From Osedax frankpressi (Eukaryota > Annelida > Polychaeta > Sabellida > Siboglinidae), in the NCBI GenBank assembly GCA_964035775.1, contig OZ038312.1, positions 38,275,717-38,339,716 on the forward strand: a stretch of DNA of 64,000 bases. The letters run 5' to 3'. Below are positions 1 to 11,330 of this stretch, one piece after another. The notes beneath the pieces are model-generated. The model was given only the letters and a program-made list of their open reading frames with translations, was not told the origin of the DNA and made no database searches. Positions within the stretch are counted from its first letter, which is position 1. Every line of letters begins with the position of its first letter. Both the position numbers and the translations under genes were made by a program.

Positions 1-3000
1 TGAGAGTGGAGAGTGTAGATTGAGGTGAGGTGAGATTGTAGAGTGAGGTGAGAGTGAGGTGGGAGTGGAAAGTGAGGTGGGAGTAGAAAGTGAGGTGAGA
101 TGGGAGTGTAGAGTGAGGTGAGGTGGGAGTGGAGAGTGAGGTAGGGTAAGGTGAGGTGAGGTGGGAGTAGAAAGTGAGATGAGGTGGGAGTGTAGAGTGA
201 GGTGGGAGTAGAAAGTGAAGTGAGGTGAGGTGAGGTGGGAGTGTAGAGTGAGGTGGGAGTGTAGAGTGAGGTGAGGTGGGAGTGTAGAGTGAGGTGAGGT
301 GGGAGTGTAGTGTGAGGTGAGAGTGGAGAGTGTAGATTGAGGTGAGGTGAGATTGTAGAGTGAGGTGAGAGTGAGGAGGGAGTGGAAAGTGAGGTGGGAG
401 TAGAAAGTGAGGTGAGATGGGAGTGTAGAGTGAGGTGAGGTGGGAGTGGAGAGTGAGGTAGGGTAAGGTGAGGTGAGAGTGTAGAGTGAGGTGGGAGTAG
501 AAAGTGAGATGAGGTGGGAGTGTAGAGTGAGGTGAGGTGAGAGTGGAGGGTGAGGTGGGAGTGGAAAGTGAGGTGAGAGTGGAGAGTGAGGTGAAAGTGA
601 GGTGAGGTAAGAGTGGAGAGTGAGGTGAGGAGGGAGGGAAATTGAGGTGAAGAGTGAGGTGAAAGTGAGGTGAGAGTGTAGAGTGAGGAGAAAGTTAGGT
701 GAGAGTGGAGAGTGAGGTGAGGTAAGAGTGGAGAGTGAGGTGAGGAGGGAGTGTAGAGTTAGGTGAGAGTGTAGAGTGAGGTGAGAGTTTAGAGTGAGGT
801 GAGAAGTGGAAAGTGAGGTGAGATGGGAGTGGAGATTGAGGTGAGGTGGGAGTGGAGAGTGAGGTAAGAATGGAGAGTGAGATAGGAATGGAAAGTGAGG
901 TGAATGTGGAAAGTGAGGTGGGAGTGGAAAGTGAGGTGAGTTGGGAGTGGAGAGTGAGGTGAGGTGGGAGTGGAAAGTGAGGTGAGGTGGGAGTGGAGAG
1001 TGAGGTGAGAGTGGAAAGTGTGGTGGGAGTGGAAAGTGAGGTGAGTTGGGAGTGAGGTGAGGAGGGAGTGTAAGAGTGAGGTAAGAGTGATGTGTGAGTG
1101 TAGAGTGAGGTGAGAGTGTAGAATGAGGTGGGAGTGGAGAGTGATGTGAGAATATAGAGTGAAGTAAGAGTGAGGTGAGGTGGGAGGGGATAGTGAGGAG
1201 GGAGTGTAGATTGGAGAGTGAGGTGAGGTGGGAGTGTAGAGTGAGGTGAGGAGGGAGTGTAGAGTGAGGTGAGAGTGTATAGTGAGGTGAAAGTGAGGTA
1301 AGAGTGATGTGAGAGTGAGGTGAGGTGTGAGTGGAAAGTGAGGTGAGAGTGTAGAGTGAAGCGGGAATGGAGAGTGAGGTGTGAGTGGAGAGTGAGGTGG
1401 GAGTGGAGAGTGAGGTGATAGTGAGGTAAGAGTGAGGTGAGAATGTAGAGTGAGGTGAGAGTGAGGTGTGAGTGTAGATTTAGGTAGAGTGTAGAGTGAG
1501 GTGAGAGTGAGGTAAGAGTTAGGTGGAAGTGGAGAGTGAGGTGAAAGTGAGGTAAGAGTGAGGTGTAAGTGTAGATTTAGGTGAGAGTGTAGAGTGAGGT
1601 GAGAGTGAGAGTGAGGTAAGAGTTAGGTGGAAGTGGAGAGTGAGGCGAAAGTGAGGTAAGAGTGAGGTGAGAATGTAGAGTGAGGTAAGAGTGAGGTGGA
1701 AGTGGAGTGAGGTGTGAGTGTAGAGTGAGTTGAGAATGTAGAGTGAGGTAAGAGTGAGGTGTGAGTGTAGAGTGAGGTGAGAATGTAGAGTGAGATAAGA
1801 GTGAGGTGGAAGTGGAGTGAGGTGAGAATGTAGTGAGGTAAGAGTGAGGTGGAAGTGGAGTGAGGTGAGAGTTTAGAGTGAGGTGAGAGTGAGGTGAGAG
1901 TGAGGTGTGAGTGTATAGTGAGGTAGAAGTGGAGAGTGAGGTGAGAGTGTAGAGTGAGGTAAGAGTGAGGTGTGAGTGTAGAGTAAGGTAAGAGTGAGGT
2001 GGAAGTGGAGAGTGAGGTATGAGTGTAGAGTGAGGTGGGAGTTGAGAGTGAGGTGAAAGTGAGGTAAGAGTGAGGTGAGAATGTAGAGTGAGGTAAGAGT
2101 GAGGTGGAAGTGGAGAGTGAGGTGAGAGTGTAGAGTGAGATGGGAGTTGAGAGTGAGGTGGAAGTGGAGAGTGAGGTGAAAGTGTGGAGTGAAGTGTGAG
2201 TGTAGAGTGAGGTGGGAGTTGAGAGTGAGGTGGAAGTGGAGAGTGAGGTGAAAGTGAGGTAAGAGTGAGGTGAGAGTGTAGATTGAGGTAAGAGTGAGAT
2301 GGAAGTGGAGAGTGAGGTGAGAGTGTAGAGTGAGGTGTGAGTGTAGAGTGAGGTGGGAGTTGAGAATGAGGTGAGAGTGTAGAGTGAGGTGAGAGTGAGG
2401 TAAAAGTGAGGTGTGAGTGTAGAGTGAGGTGAGAGTGTAGATTGAGGTGAGAGTGTAGAGTGAGGTGGGAGTGGAGAGTGAGGTGAAAATGAGGTAAGAG
2501 TTAGGTGGAAGTGGAGAGTGATGTGAAAGTGAGGTAAGAGAGAGGTGAGAATGTAGATTGAGGTGCGAGTGTAGAGTGAGGTGGGAGTTGAGAATGAGGT
2601 GAGAGTGTACAGTGAGGTGAGAGTGAGGTGTGAGTGTAGAGTGAGATGAGAGTGTAGATTGAGGTGAGAGTGTAGAGTGAGGTGGGAGTGGAGAGTGAGG
2701 TGAAAGTGAGGTAAGAGTGAGGTGAGAATGTAGATTGAGGTAAGAGTGAGGTGAGAGTGTAGAGTGAGATGGGAGTTGAGAGTGAGGTAAGAGTGTAGAG
2801 TGAGGTAAGAGTGAGGTAAGAGTGAGGTGTGAGTGTAGTGTGAGGTAAGAGTGAGGTGGAAGTGGAGAGTGAGGTGAAAGTGTGGAGTGAAGTGTGAGTG
2901 TAGAGTGAGGTGGGAGTTGAGAGTGAGGTGGAAGTGGAGAGTGAGGTGAAAGTGAGGTAAGAGTGAGGTGAGAATGTAGAGTGAGGTAAGAGTGAGGTGG

Positions 3001-3990
3001 AACTGGAGAGTGAGGTGAGAGTGTAGAGTGAGGTGTGAGTGTAGAGTGAGGTGGGAGTTGAGAATGAGGTGAGAGTGTAGAGTGAGGTGAGAGTGAGGTA
3101 AAAGTGAGGTGTGAGTGTAGAGTGAGGTGAGAGTGTAGATTGAGGTGAGAGTGTAGAGTGAGGTGGGAGTGGAGAGTGAGGTGAAAATGAGGTAAGAGTT
3201 AGGTGGAAGTGGAGAGTGATGTGAAAGTGAGGTAAGAGAGAGGTGAGAATGTAGATTGAGGTAAGAGTGAGGTGGAAGTGGAGAGTGAGGTGTGAGTGTA
3301 GAGTGAGGTGGGAGGTAAGAGTGAGGTGGAAGTGGAGAGTGAGGTGAGAGTGTAGAGTGAGGTGTGAGTGTAGAGTGAGGTGGGAGTTGAGAATGAGGTG
3401 AGAGTGTACAGTGAGGTGAGAGTGAGGTAAAAGTGAGGTGTGAGTGTAGAGTGAGATGAGAGTGTAGATTGAGGTGAGAGTGTAGAGTGAGGTGGGAGTG
3501 GAGAGTGAGGTGAAAGTGAGGTAAGAGTGAGGTGAGAATGTAGATTGAGGTAAGAGTGAGGTGGAAGTGGAGAGTGGGGTGTGAGTGTAGAGTGAGGTGG
3601 GAGTTGAGAATGAGGTGAGAGTGTACAGTGAGGTGAGAGTGAGGTAAAAGTGAGGTGTGAGTGTAGAGTGAGATGAGAGTGTAGATTGAGGTGAGAGTGT
3701 AGAGTGAGGTGGGAGTGGAGAGTGAGGTGAAAGTGAGGTAAGAGTGAGGTGGAAGTGGAGAGTGAGGTGGGAGTGGAGAGTGAGGTGAGAGTGTAGAGTG
3801 AGGTGGGAGTGAGGTGGGAGTGAGGTGGGAGTGAGGTGGGAGTGCGGTGGGAGTGAGGTGAGAGTGAGGTGGGAGTGATGTGGGAGTGAGGTTGGAGTGA
3901 GGTGGGAGTGATGTGGGAGTGAGGTAAGAGTGAGGTAAGAGTGAGGTAAGAGTGAGGTAAGAGTGAGGTGGGAGTGAGGTGGGAGTGAAG
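1..3990. repeat. GT/GA-rich minisatellite array in an intron of the homeobox gene
   Basis: Degenerate tandem array built from blocks such as GTGAGGTGAGAGTGTAGA and GTGAGGTGGGAGTGGAGA, roughly 18 bp each. It passes into an 11-bp form (GTGAGGTGGGA, GTGAGGTAAGA) from about 3790. It runs through the left edge of the window. It lies downstream of the splice donor at 4003/4002 of the minus-strand homeobox gene, so it is intronic. Long open frames on the minus strand (Ser/Leu/Thr/His-rich) are repeat translation and not genes. On the plus strand many units contain AGGTGAGA or AGGTAAGA, which resemble 5' splice sites. Confidence 0.95.
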
Positions 3991-4003
3991 ACAGAATTCT
4001 AAC

Positions 4004-7000
4004 CAATATCCTCTGTGACTGTGTTACACGAGGAAGCAATAGTATCCCTGCGATCATGAGATGGATATGAATCGCTCTGAAAGGAACGCTCCAGAATTTC
4101 GAGGTGTCGTGGTCGGAACACAAAACGCTCCCGTCGAGGAGAGTTCATAAAGTCGGTTGCAAATTGCGAAAGATCGGAAGGAGTGCGGCCCAACATTGAG
4201 TAATTGACTTTAGGTGAAGCCATACCAGCCATTAAAGAAGCACCATAAACTGTGCCTGGAGTTTGAATGGAATGTAAGGAGATTGGGAGGTGATCAGGTG
4301 TGGTGTGTGTGGTGTGTATACTGTGTGTGGTGTGTGTAGTGTGTTTACTGAGGTGTGCGAGATGAGTTGTGTAGGTTAGTCTAGGCTGATATGGTAAGGA
4401 AATCATTTAGCCGAGGTTTACAATGCACAGTGTATATTGTTATGTAATTATGGTGTAGTTATGGTGTAGTTATGGTGTAGTTATGGTGTAATTATGGTGT
4501 AGATATGGTGTAATTATAGTGTAATTATGGTGTAGTTATGGTGTAGTTATGGTGTAGTTATGGTATAGTTATGGTATAGTTATGGTGGTTATAGTGTAAT
4601 TATGGTGTAATTATGATGTAGTTATGTTATAGTTATGGTATAGTTATGGTGTAGTTATGGTATAGTTATGGTGTAGTTATGGTGTAGTTATGGTGTAGTT
4701 ATGGTGTAGTTATGGTATAGTTATGGTGTAGTTATGGTGTAGTTATGGTGTAGTTATGGTGTAGTTATGGTGTAATTATGGTGTAATTATGGTGTAGTTA
4801 TGGTGTAGTTATGGTATAGTTATGGTATAGTTATAGTGTAATTATGGTGTAATTATGGTGTAATTATGGTGTAGTTATGGTATAGTTATGGTATAGTTAT
4901 GGTATAGTTATGGTATAGTTATGGTGTAGTTATGGTGTAGTTATGGTGTAGTTATGGTGTAGTTATGGTGTAGTTATGGTGTAGTTATGGTGTAGTTATG
5001 GTGTAGTTATGGTGTAGTTATGGTGTAGTTATGGTGTAGTTATGGTGTAGTTATGGTGTAGTTATGGTATAGTTATGGTATAGTTATGGTGTAGTTATAG
5101 TGTAATTATGGTGTAATTATGGTGTAGTTATGGTATAGTTATGGTATAGTTATGGTATAGTTATGGTGTAGTTATGGTGTAGTTATGGCGTAGTTATGGT
5201 GTAGTTATGGTATAGTTGTGGTATAGTTGTGGTGTAGGTATGGTGTAGTTATGGTGTAGTTATGGTATAGTTATGGTGTAGTTGTGGTGTAGCTATGGTA
5301 TAGATATGGTGTAGTTACGCTGGGCTATAGCAAGAAATTGTTGTGGAGTGTAGTGTGGGTAGTATATGAGTGTAGTGAATGGTTAGTGTGTGAGTAGTAT
5401 GCGGTTAGTGTGTGAGTAGTGTGTGAGTAGTGTATGGGTAGTGTGTGGGTAGTGTATGGGTAGTATGTGGGTAGTGTGTGGGTAGTGTATGGGTAGTGTA
5501 TGGGTTGTGTCTGGTTAGTGTGTGGGTAGTGTGTGGGTAGTGTGTGAGTAGTGTGTGAGTTGTGTGTGAGTTGTGTGGGAGTATGTGAGTGTAGTGTATG
5601 GGTAGTGTGTGGTTAGTGTGTGAGTAGTGTGGTTAGTGTGTGAGTAGTGTGGGTAGTGTGTGAGTAGTGTGGGAGTATGGGAGTGTAGTGTATGGGTAGT
5701 GTGTGGTTAGTGTGTGAGTAGTGTGGGTAGTGTGTGAGTAGTGTGGGAGTATGGGAGTGTAGTGTATGGGTAGTGTGTGGTTAGTGTGTGAGTAGTGTGG
5801 GTAGGGTGTGAGTATTGTGTGAGAAAGTAAGGTAGAGACAAGGTGATTAGTTATTTAAACATTTATTGTTTATGATGTGTGTGAAATAGTTAATTTATTA
5901 CATTCATTCTTATCTAAAGTTAAATATAATCTAGGTTTATTTATTCATTGTTGATTATATAAACAGTGGTGTGGTATGGTGTGTGGTGGTGTGGTTTGGT
6001 GTGGTGTGGTGTAGAATGGTGTGGTTTAGTGTGGTGAGGTGTGATGTGGTGTGGTGTGGGAGGTGTGGTGTGGTGAGGTGTAGTGTGATGTGGGAGGTGT
6101 GGTGTGTGTAGTGTGGTGTGGTGTGGTGTGGTAAGGTGTGGTGTGGTGTAATGTGGTGTGTGTAGTGTGGTGTGGTGTGGTGTGGTGTAGTGTGGTGTGA
6201 TATGATGAGGTGTGGTGAGGTGAGGTGTGATGTGGTGTGGTGTAGTGTGGTGTGGTGAGGTGTGGTGTGGGAGGTGTGGGATGGTGTGGTGTGTGTAGTG
6301 TAGTGTAGTGTGGGATGGTGTGGTGTGGTGTGTGATGTGGTGTGGTGAGGTGTAGTGTAGTGTGATGTGGTGTGGTGAGGTGTGGTGTGGTGTGGTGTGG
6401 TGTGGTGTGGTGTGGGATGGTGTGGGATGGTGTGGTGTGTGTAGTGTAGTGTAGTGTGGGATGGTGTGGTGTGGTGTGTGATGTGGTGTGGTGAGGTGTG
6501 GTGTGGTGTGGTGTGGTGTGGTGTGGTGTGGTGTGGTGTGGGATGGTGTGGGATGGTGTGGTGTGTGTAGTGTAGTGTAGTGTGGGATGGTGTGGTGTGG
6601 TGTGTGATGTGGTGTGGTGAGGTGTGGTGTGGTGTGGTGTGGTGTGGTGTGGTGTGGTGTGGGATGGTGTGGGATGGTGTGGTGTGTGTAGTGTAGTGTA
6701 GTGTGGGATGGTGTGGTGTGGTGTGTGATGTGGTGTGGTGAGGTGTAGTGTAGTGTGATGTGGTGTGGTGAGGTGTGGTGTGGTGTGGTGTGGTGTGGTG
6801 TGGGATGGTGTGGTGTGGGATGGTGTAGTGTGGTGTAGTGTGGTGAGGTGTGGGATGGCGTGGTGAAGTGTGGTGTAGTGTGGTGTGGTGTGGTGAGGTG
6901 TAGTGTGGTGTGGTGTGGTGTGGTGTGGTGTGGTGTGGTGTAGTGTAGTGTGGGATGGTGAGGTGTAGTGTAGTGTGGTGTGGTGTGGTGTGGTGTAGTG

Positions 7001-10000
7001 TAGTGTAGTGTAGTGTGGTGTGGGATGGTGTGGTGTGTGTAGTGTAGTGAGGTGTGGTGTGGGATGGTGTAGTGAAGTGTGGTGTAGTGTGGTGTGGTGT
7101 GGTGTGGTGTGGTGTGGTGTGGGATGGTGTGGTGAGGTGTGGTATGGTGTGGTGAGGTGTAGTGTAGTGTAGTGAGGTGTGGAGTGGGATGGTGTAGTGA
7201 GACAATAGACAGTACTGACCTATAGAGCCGGGGTCAGATCTATATGCCACATACCACTTATGCATTGCTAGTCGGCTCCTCTCGGAAACATCGTAGAAAT
7301 CTCCCTTCAGGTACCTGCTGACGTATGATTGGCTGATACCTGCAAAAGGGGCGTATTCAATGAACTGAGTCAGCACAATCTAGGACAAAGATGGACGCAG
7401 TTCGGTGTTTGGCTAAGATAAGAAGCAGACTCTTTACATGAGAATTTCAAGTTAAATATTGATATCGTATGAATGTCACATTCTAACAGTAGTTGATGAG
7501 GCAGCGGAATTTAGGAGGTGAATACAGAGGTGAGTTTTGTAATATAGAGGTGAGTTTTGTGATATAGAGGTGAGTTTTGTGATATAGAGGTGAGTTTTGT
7601 GATATAGAGGTGAGGTTTGTGATATAGAGGTTAGTTTTGTGATATAGAGGTGAGTTTTGTGATATAGAGGTTAGTTTTGTGATATAGAGGTGAGTTTTGT
7701 GATATAGAGGTAAGTTTTGTGATATAGAGGTGAGTTTTGTGATATAGAGGTGAGTTTTGTGATATAGAGGTGAGTTTTGTGATATAGAGGTTAGTTTTGT
7801 GATATAGAGGTGAGTTTTGTGATATAGAGGTGAGTTGCGTGATATAGAGATGAGTTTTGTGATATAGAGGTGAGTTTTGTGATATAGAGGTGAGTTTTGT
7901 GATATAGAGGTGAGTTTTGTGATATAGAGGTGAGTTTTGTGATATAGAGGTGAGTTTTGTGATATAGAGGTGAGTTGTGTGATATAGAGATGAGTTTTGT
8001 GATATAGAGGTGAGTTTTGTGATATAGAGGTGAGTTTTGTGATATAGAGGTGAGTTGTGTGATATAGAGATGAGTTTTGTGATATAGAGGTGAGTTTTGT
8101 GATATAGAGGTGAGTTTTGTGATATAGAGGTGAGTTTTGTGATATAGAGGTGAGTTTTGTGATATAGAGGTGAGTTGCGTGATATAGAGATGAGTTTTGT
8201 GATATAGAGGTGAGTTTTGTGATATAGAGGTGAGTTTTGTGATATAGAGGTGAGTTTTGTGATATAGAGGTGAGTTTTGTGATATAGAGGTAAGTTTTGT
8301 GATATAGAGGTGAGTTTTGTGATATATAGGTGAGTTTTGTGATATAGAGGTGAGTAATGTGATGAAGGTAGAGGTGAGTAATGAGATGGAGGTAGAGGTG
8401 AGTAATGAGATGGGGGTAGAGGTGAGTAATGAGATGGAGGTAGAGGTGAGTAATGAGATGGGGGTAGAGGTGAGTTTTGTTAAGAAGGTAGAGGTGAGTA
8501 ATGAGATGAAGGTAGAGGTGAGTAATGAGATGGAGGTAGAGGTGAGTAATGAGATGGGGGTAGAGGTGAGTAATGAGATGGAGGTAGAGGTGAGTAATGA
8601 GATGGAGGTAGAGGTGAGTAATGAGATGAAGGTAGAGGTGAGTAATGAGATGGAGGTAGAGGTGAGTAATGAGATGGGGGTAGAGGTGAGTAATGAGATG
8701 GAGGTAGAGGTGAGTAATGAGATGGAGGTAGAGGTGAGTAATGAGATGGAGGTAGAGGTGAGTAATGAGATGGGGGTAGAGGTGAGTAATGAGATGGAGG
8801 TAGAGGTGAGTAATGAGATGGAGGTAGAGGTGAGTAATGAGATGAAGGTAGAGGTGAGTAATGAGATGGAGGTAGAGGTGAGTAATGAGATGGGGGTAGA
8901 GGTGAGTAATGAGATGGAGGTAGAGGTGAGTAATGAGATGGAGGTAGAGGTGAGTAATGAGATGGAGGTAGAGGTGAGTAATGAGATGGAGGTAGAGGTG
9001 AGTAATGAGATGAAGGTAGAGGTGAGTAATGAGATGGAGGTAGATGAGATAGAGAAGGAAGAGGAAGAAGAGGAGGAAGAGGAGGATGAGAAGGAAGAGG
9101 AGGAAGAGGAGGAAGAGGAGGAAGAGGAAGAAGAGGAAGAAGAGGAAGAAGAGAAGGAAGAGGAAGAGGAAGAAGAGAAGGAAGAGGAAGAAGAGGAGGA
9201 AGAGGAAGAAGAGTGATTATCTAAACCTGAAAGAGTAGCAATTTGTTGCTGCTTTATGCTGTGTCGAATAACGAAATTTCGGATTTCATCGCAGCACCCA
9301 ACAGGGCCTAATCTGTGAACGGGAGCATTATAAAGTAGTATCGTAGGGTAGCTCGGGGAAGAAGCAGAGAAATATAGACTCCTCATCATTCCCGACATAA
9401 ATCGTACGTAGCAGGGACAGTAATAATTGCGAGAAAAAAAAGTCATAACATGAATACACACTAACTTTAGAAATTCAATGAGCTCTTCGGAATCGTTGGG
9501 TAGGTCCATGGTTGTGGGTACGGGGGCAAGTGTGGGCTGATGCATCATCGACGTAGTTGTATCCATAGCCTGCAATAAATTCATAGTATATTACATTACT
9601 AGAGAGGCAACAAAGTGAAACGGGACCTCGGTACACTTTTTACACTCGTGAATGATACAGTGGCAACAATGCTATAAACAAACTGCAATCCAATTCAGTG
9701 CATAGTAGTAAATCCAATACAAACAACACTAGTTTTTATAACAGGCAAAGTAACATGCAGTTTGCACACAGCTCTACAGTTACTAATGCCAGGGCCACGG
9801 GATAGAGCGTTTCAATGATAATAGTTATTCGGAATTCTCACGAAGTACAAAGAGTTGTAATAAAGAACGAAGAGGTCAGAGATAGCGGTCAGGGATAGGG
9901 TCAATGAAATAGCGGGGGAGAAAAGAGAGGGCAAAATGATGGGAAGAGCGATATAGGAAATTTGCGTGAATAGATGGTAGCGGAAGATATAGGATTGTAG

Positions 10001-10847
10001 TCGGAAGGGAAGACAAACTCACCGGAGACAGGGACAGTGGTTCGTTGGGTTCGTTGGTGCTGTGTTGGGTTGTTGTTGTTGTGGTAGTGGTTGCCGTGGT
10101 GATGGCTGCCGTGTTACCATTCTCCCGGTCGATATCGTAAATCTTCTTTTCGATCTTGATTAGGTTCTAGGCGGGGAGAGGTGCAACCGCAAAGGTGAGA
10201 AAAGAGTGAGAAAGGGTGAAAGAAGTGTTAGAAAAGTGTGAGAAAAGAGTGAGAGAAGATTGAAAAAAGAGTGAGAAAAGAGTGAGAAAAGAGTGAGATA
10301 AGAGTGAGATAAGAGTGAGAGAAGAGTGAGAAAAGAGTGAGAGAAGAGTGGGCAGCATAAGATTCACTGTCGACCTCGATTACATTACATACGTAAAGTA
10401 CTTCTAAGGGCCATTGAATTGTGAATATAATTGCAATAAGAACTACTAACTTGTCTATATGCTGGTATGGAACTTTTAATATAGGAGCTTGTGGTCTGTA
10501 AGTATGGGTGTGTGTAAGGGAATAGAGGAGATGAGTAGGGCTGTATAGGGCTGAGTAGGGCTGAGTAGGGCTGAGTAGGGCTTAGTAGGTATGTGTAGTG
10601 CTGAGTAGGTATGTGTAGGTATGTGTAGGTATGTGTAGGCGTGTGTAGGCGTGTGTAGGCGTGTGTAGGCGTGTGTAGGCGTGTGTAGGTGTGTGTAGAT
10701 GTGTATAGGTGTGGGTAGGTATGTAGGTGTGTGTAGGTGTGGTGTGGGAGTGTAAGAAGTGTGGTGTGGGAGTGTAAGAAGTGTGGTGTGGGAATATATG
10801 AAGTGTGGTGTGAGAGTGGGAATGTATGTTATATCAAATATATGTTA

Positions 10848-10895
<48 letters not shown>

Positions 10896-11330
10896 TTTCT
10901 CGAGAGGGATAATAATAAGTAAAACCTAATCAAAGACATAAAGATGTTACCAACATTATTTGTGATAGGAACATTGTATGTTTGGCCGATATCGTTGTCA
11001 ATATTTTGTAAAGAATCAAAAGCAATAATAATTTGTTCTCTTGTTATGCCTGTCAAATTTGAACGTCAACATTACTTAATTTAGATGCCTTCAACATCAA
11101 GATATAGTAATTCAATCTTAATGCTAATGGGTGTGGATCTTTACGGGTAATAATTGACCTCTACAAGTCCGTAAACTGTTCTAGAATCTAGCCTATTACA
11201 TCATCGGCAAGTTACATCACCAACCACTGTTCCTTAGTCTTCGTAAGAGTTCAGTTTGTTCGATAGAGAACAGAGGTTGTTTGTGAGGTAGAAAAGTGTT
11301 ATTTGACATCGCATTAGCCTTCATTGCCAT
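4004..11330 (-). CDS. HMBOX1: HMBOX1-like HNF1/POU-type homeobox transcription factor, 5' part (3' end off the window)
   Basis: Exons placed by splice sites and phase: 11330-11225, 11049-10955, 10495-10451 (tentative), 10166-10023, 9569-9466, 9312-9227, 7339-7220, 4255-4004, about 317 codons. Exons 1-2 give the HNF1-type N-terminal motif (FSIEQTELLRRLRNSG, then ITREQIIIAFDSL). The exons at 9312 and 7339 give a POU-specific-like domain (DEIRNFVIRHSI, then GISQSYVSRYL, DVSERSRLA, WYV, DPGS). The exon at 4255 gives homeodomain helices 1-2 (RRERFVF, LEILERSF, YPSHDRRD, SCNTV). From memory these fit HMBOX1 (HOT1) better than HNF1A. The family has an enlarged loop between helices 2 and 3, and the last visible exon ends there, so the WFxNRR helix must lie left of position 1. 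In-frame ATG candidates are 11330, 11324 and 11309; the first is used. In vertebrates HMBOX1 is a nuclear DNA-binding protein that also binds telomeric repeats. Exon 2 could end at 10951, but only 10955 keeps phase. Confidence 0.87.
4436..5322. repeat. 12-bp minisatellite (TTATGGTGTAGT)n
   Basis: About 70 near-perfect copies of a 12-bp unit with TGTAG/TATAG/TGTAA variants. It fills part of the roughly 2.96-kb intron between the homeobox-gene exons at 7220 and 4255. No open frame of interest. Confidence 0.95.
5340..5820. repeat. GTGTGAGTAGTGTGGGTA-type minisatellite
   Basis: Degenerate array of roughly 10-bp units (GTGTGGGTA, GTGTGAGTA, GTATGGGTA), with an approximately 80-bp higher-order repeat near 5580-5790 (GTGTGGGAGTATGGGAGTGTA). 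It lies in the same intron as the preceding array, separated from the next one by about 140 bp of AT-rich unique sequence. Confidence 0.9.
5965..7200. repeat. GGTGT-type satellite (GTGTGGTGTGGTGAGG)n
   Basis: Array made almost only of TGGTG/TGTGG pentamers with interspersed GGGATGGTGTGG and GTGTGTAGTGTAG blocks, forming a higher-order repeat of about 125 bp between 6290 and 6790. It ends about 20 bp from the splice donor (7219/7218) of the homeobox exon 7220-7339. The His/Thr/Pro-rich minus-strand open frame over it is repeat translation, with the true exon fused at its start. Confidence 0.93.
7527..8358. repeat. 20-bp minisatellite with GAGGTGAGTTTTG core
   Basis: About 41 highly regular copies of a 20-bp unit (GATATAGAGGTGAGTTTTGT). 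It lies in the intron between homeobox exons 9227-9312 and 7220-7339. The plus-strand core GAG|GTGAGT matches the metazoan 5' splice-site consensus in most copies. A few units have GAGGTTAGT or GAGGTAAGT instead. Confidence 0.97.
8349..9048. repeat. 24-bp minisatellite with GAGGTGAGTAATGAG core
   Basis: About 29 copies of a 24-bp unit abutting the 20-bp array and sharing its 9-mer GAGGTGAGT. The middle of the unit alternates GATGGAG, GATGGGG and GATGAAG. Translated on the plus strand it reads EVSNEMEV repeatedly, but nothing supports translation. It lies in the same homeobox-gene intron as the 20-bp array. Confidence 0.97.
9049..9214. repeat. Purine tract (GAA/GAG)n
   Basis: About 165 bp of pure purine on the plus strand, built of GAA and GAG triplets with AAG interruptions. 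On the sense strand of the homeobox gene it is a TTC/CTC polypyrimidine tract that begins about 13 nt after the splice donor at 9226/9225. Confidence 0.97.
10190..10345. repeat. 11-bp minisatellite (GTGAGAAAAGA)n
   Basis: About 14 copies of an 11-bp unit with GTGAGAGAAGA and GTGAGATAAGA variants. It sits in the intron just upstream, in gene direction, of the acceptor at 10168/10167 of the homeobox exon 10023-10166. On the sense strand it is TCTTTTCTCAC, a pyrimidine-rich run leading to the 3' splice site. Confidence 0.92.
10540..10840. repeat. Successive short arrays (GGGCTGAGTA)n, (GTGTGTAGGC)n, (AGTGTGGTGTGGGAGTGTA)n
   Basis: Three neighbouring 10- to 20-bp arrays that grade into one another. 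They lie in the homeobox-gene intron between the exon at 11049-10955 and the tentative small exon at 10495-10451. Confidence 0.88.
10846..10893. repeat. (TG)n microsatellite
   Basis: About 24 uninterrupted TG dinucleotides, 60 bp from the homeobox exon ending at 10955. Intronic. Confidence 0.97.

Noticed and set aside
2501-4123. 540-codon minus-strand frame rich in Leu, Thr, Ser, His
   Set aside because: Translation of the GTGAGGTGAGAG array; only its last part overlaps the genuine homeobox exon 4004-4255, in a different frame.
5955-7376. 473-codon Thr/His/Pro-rich minus-strand frame
   Set aside because: Only the first 40 or so codons (7339-7220) are a real exon; the rest is read-through into the GGTGT satellite after the splice donor.
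7527-9048. Regularly spaced short repeats resembling a CRISPR array
   Set aside because: Units are directly adjacent without unique spacers, and the DNA is animal nuclear.
8350-9216. Plus-strand EVSNEMEV repeat protein with a poly-Glu tail
   Set aside because: Pure repeat translation antisense to the homeobox gene, with no flanking coding signal.
7791-9584. 597-codon minus-strand frame starting MNLLQAMD
   Set aside because: A mixture of two real homeobox exons (9569-9466, 9312-9227), their intron, and the repeat arrays.
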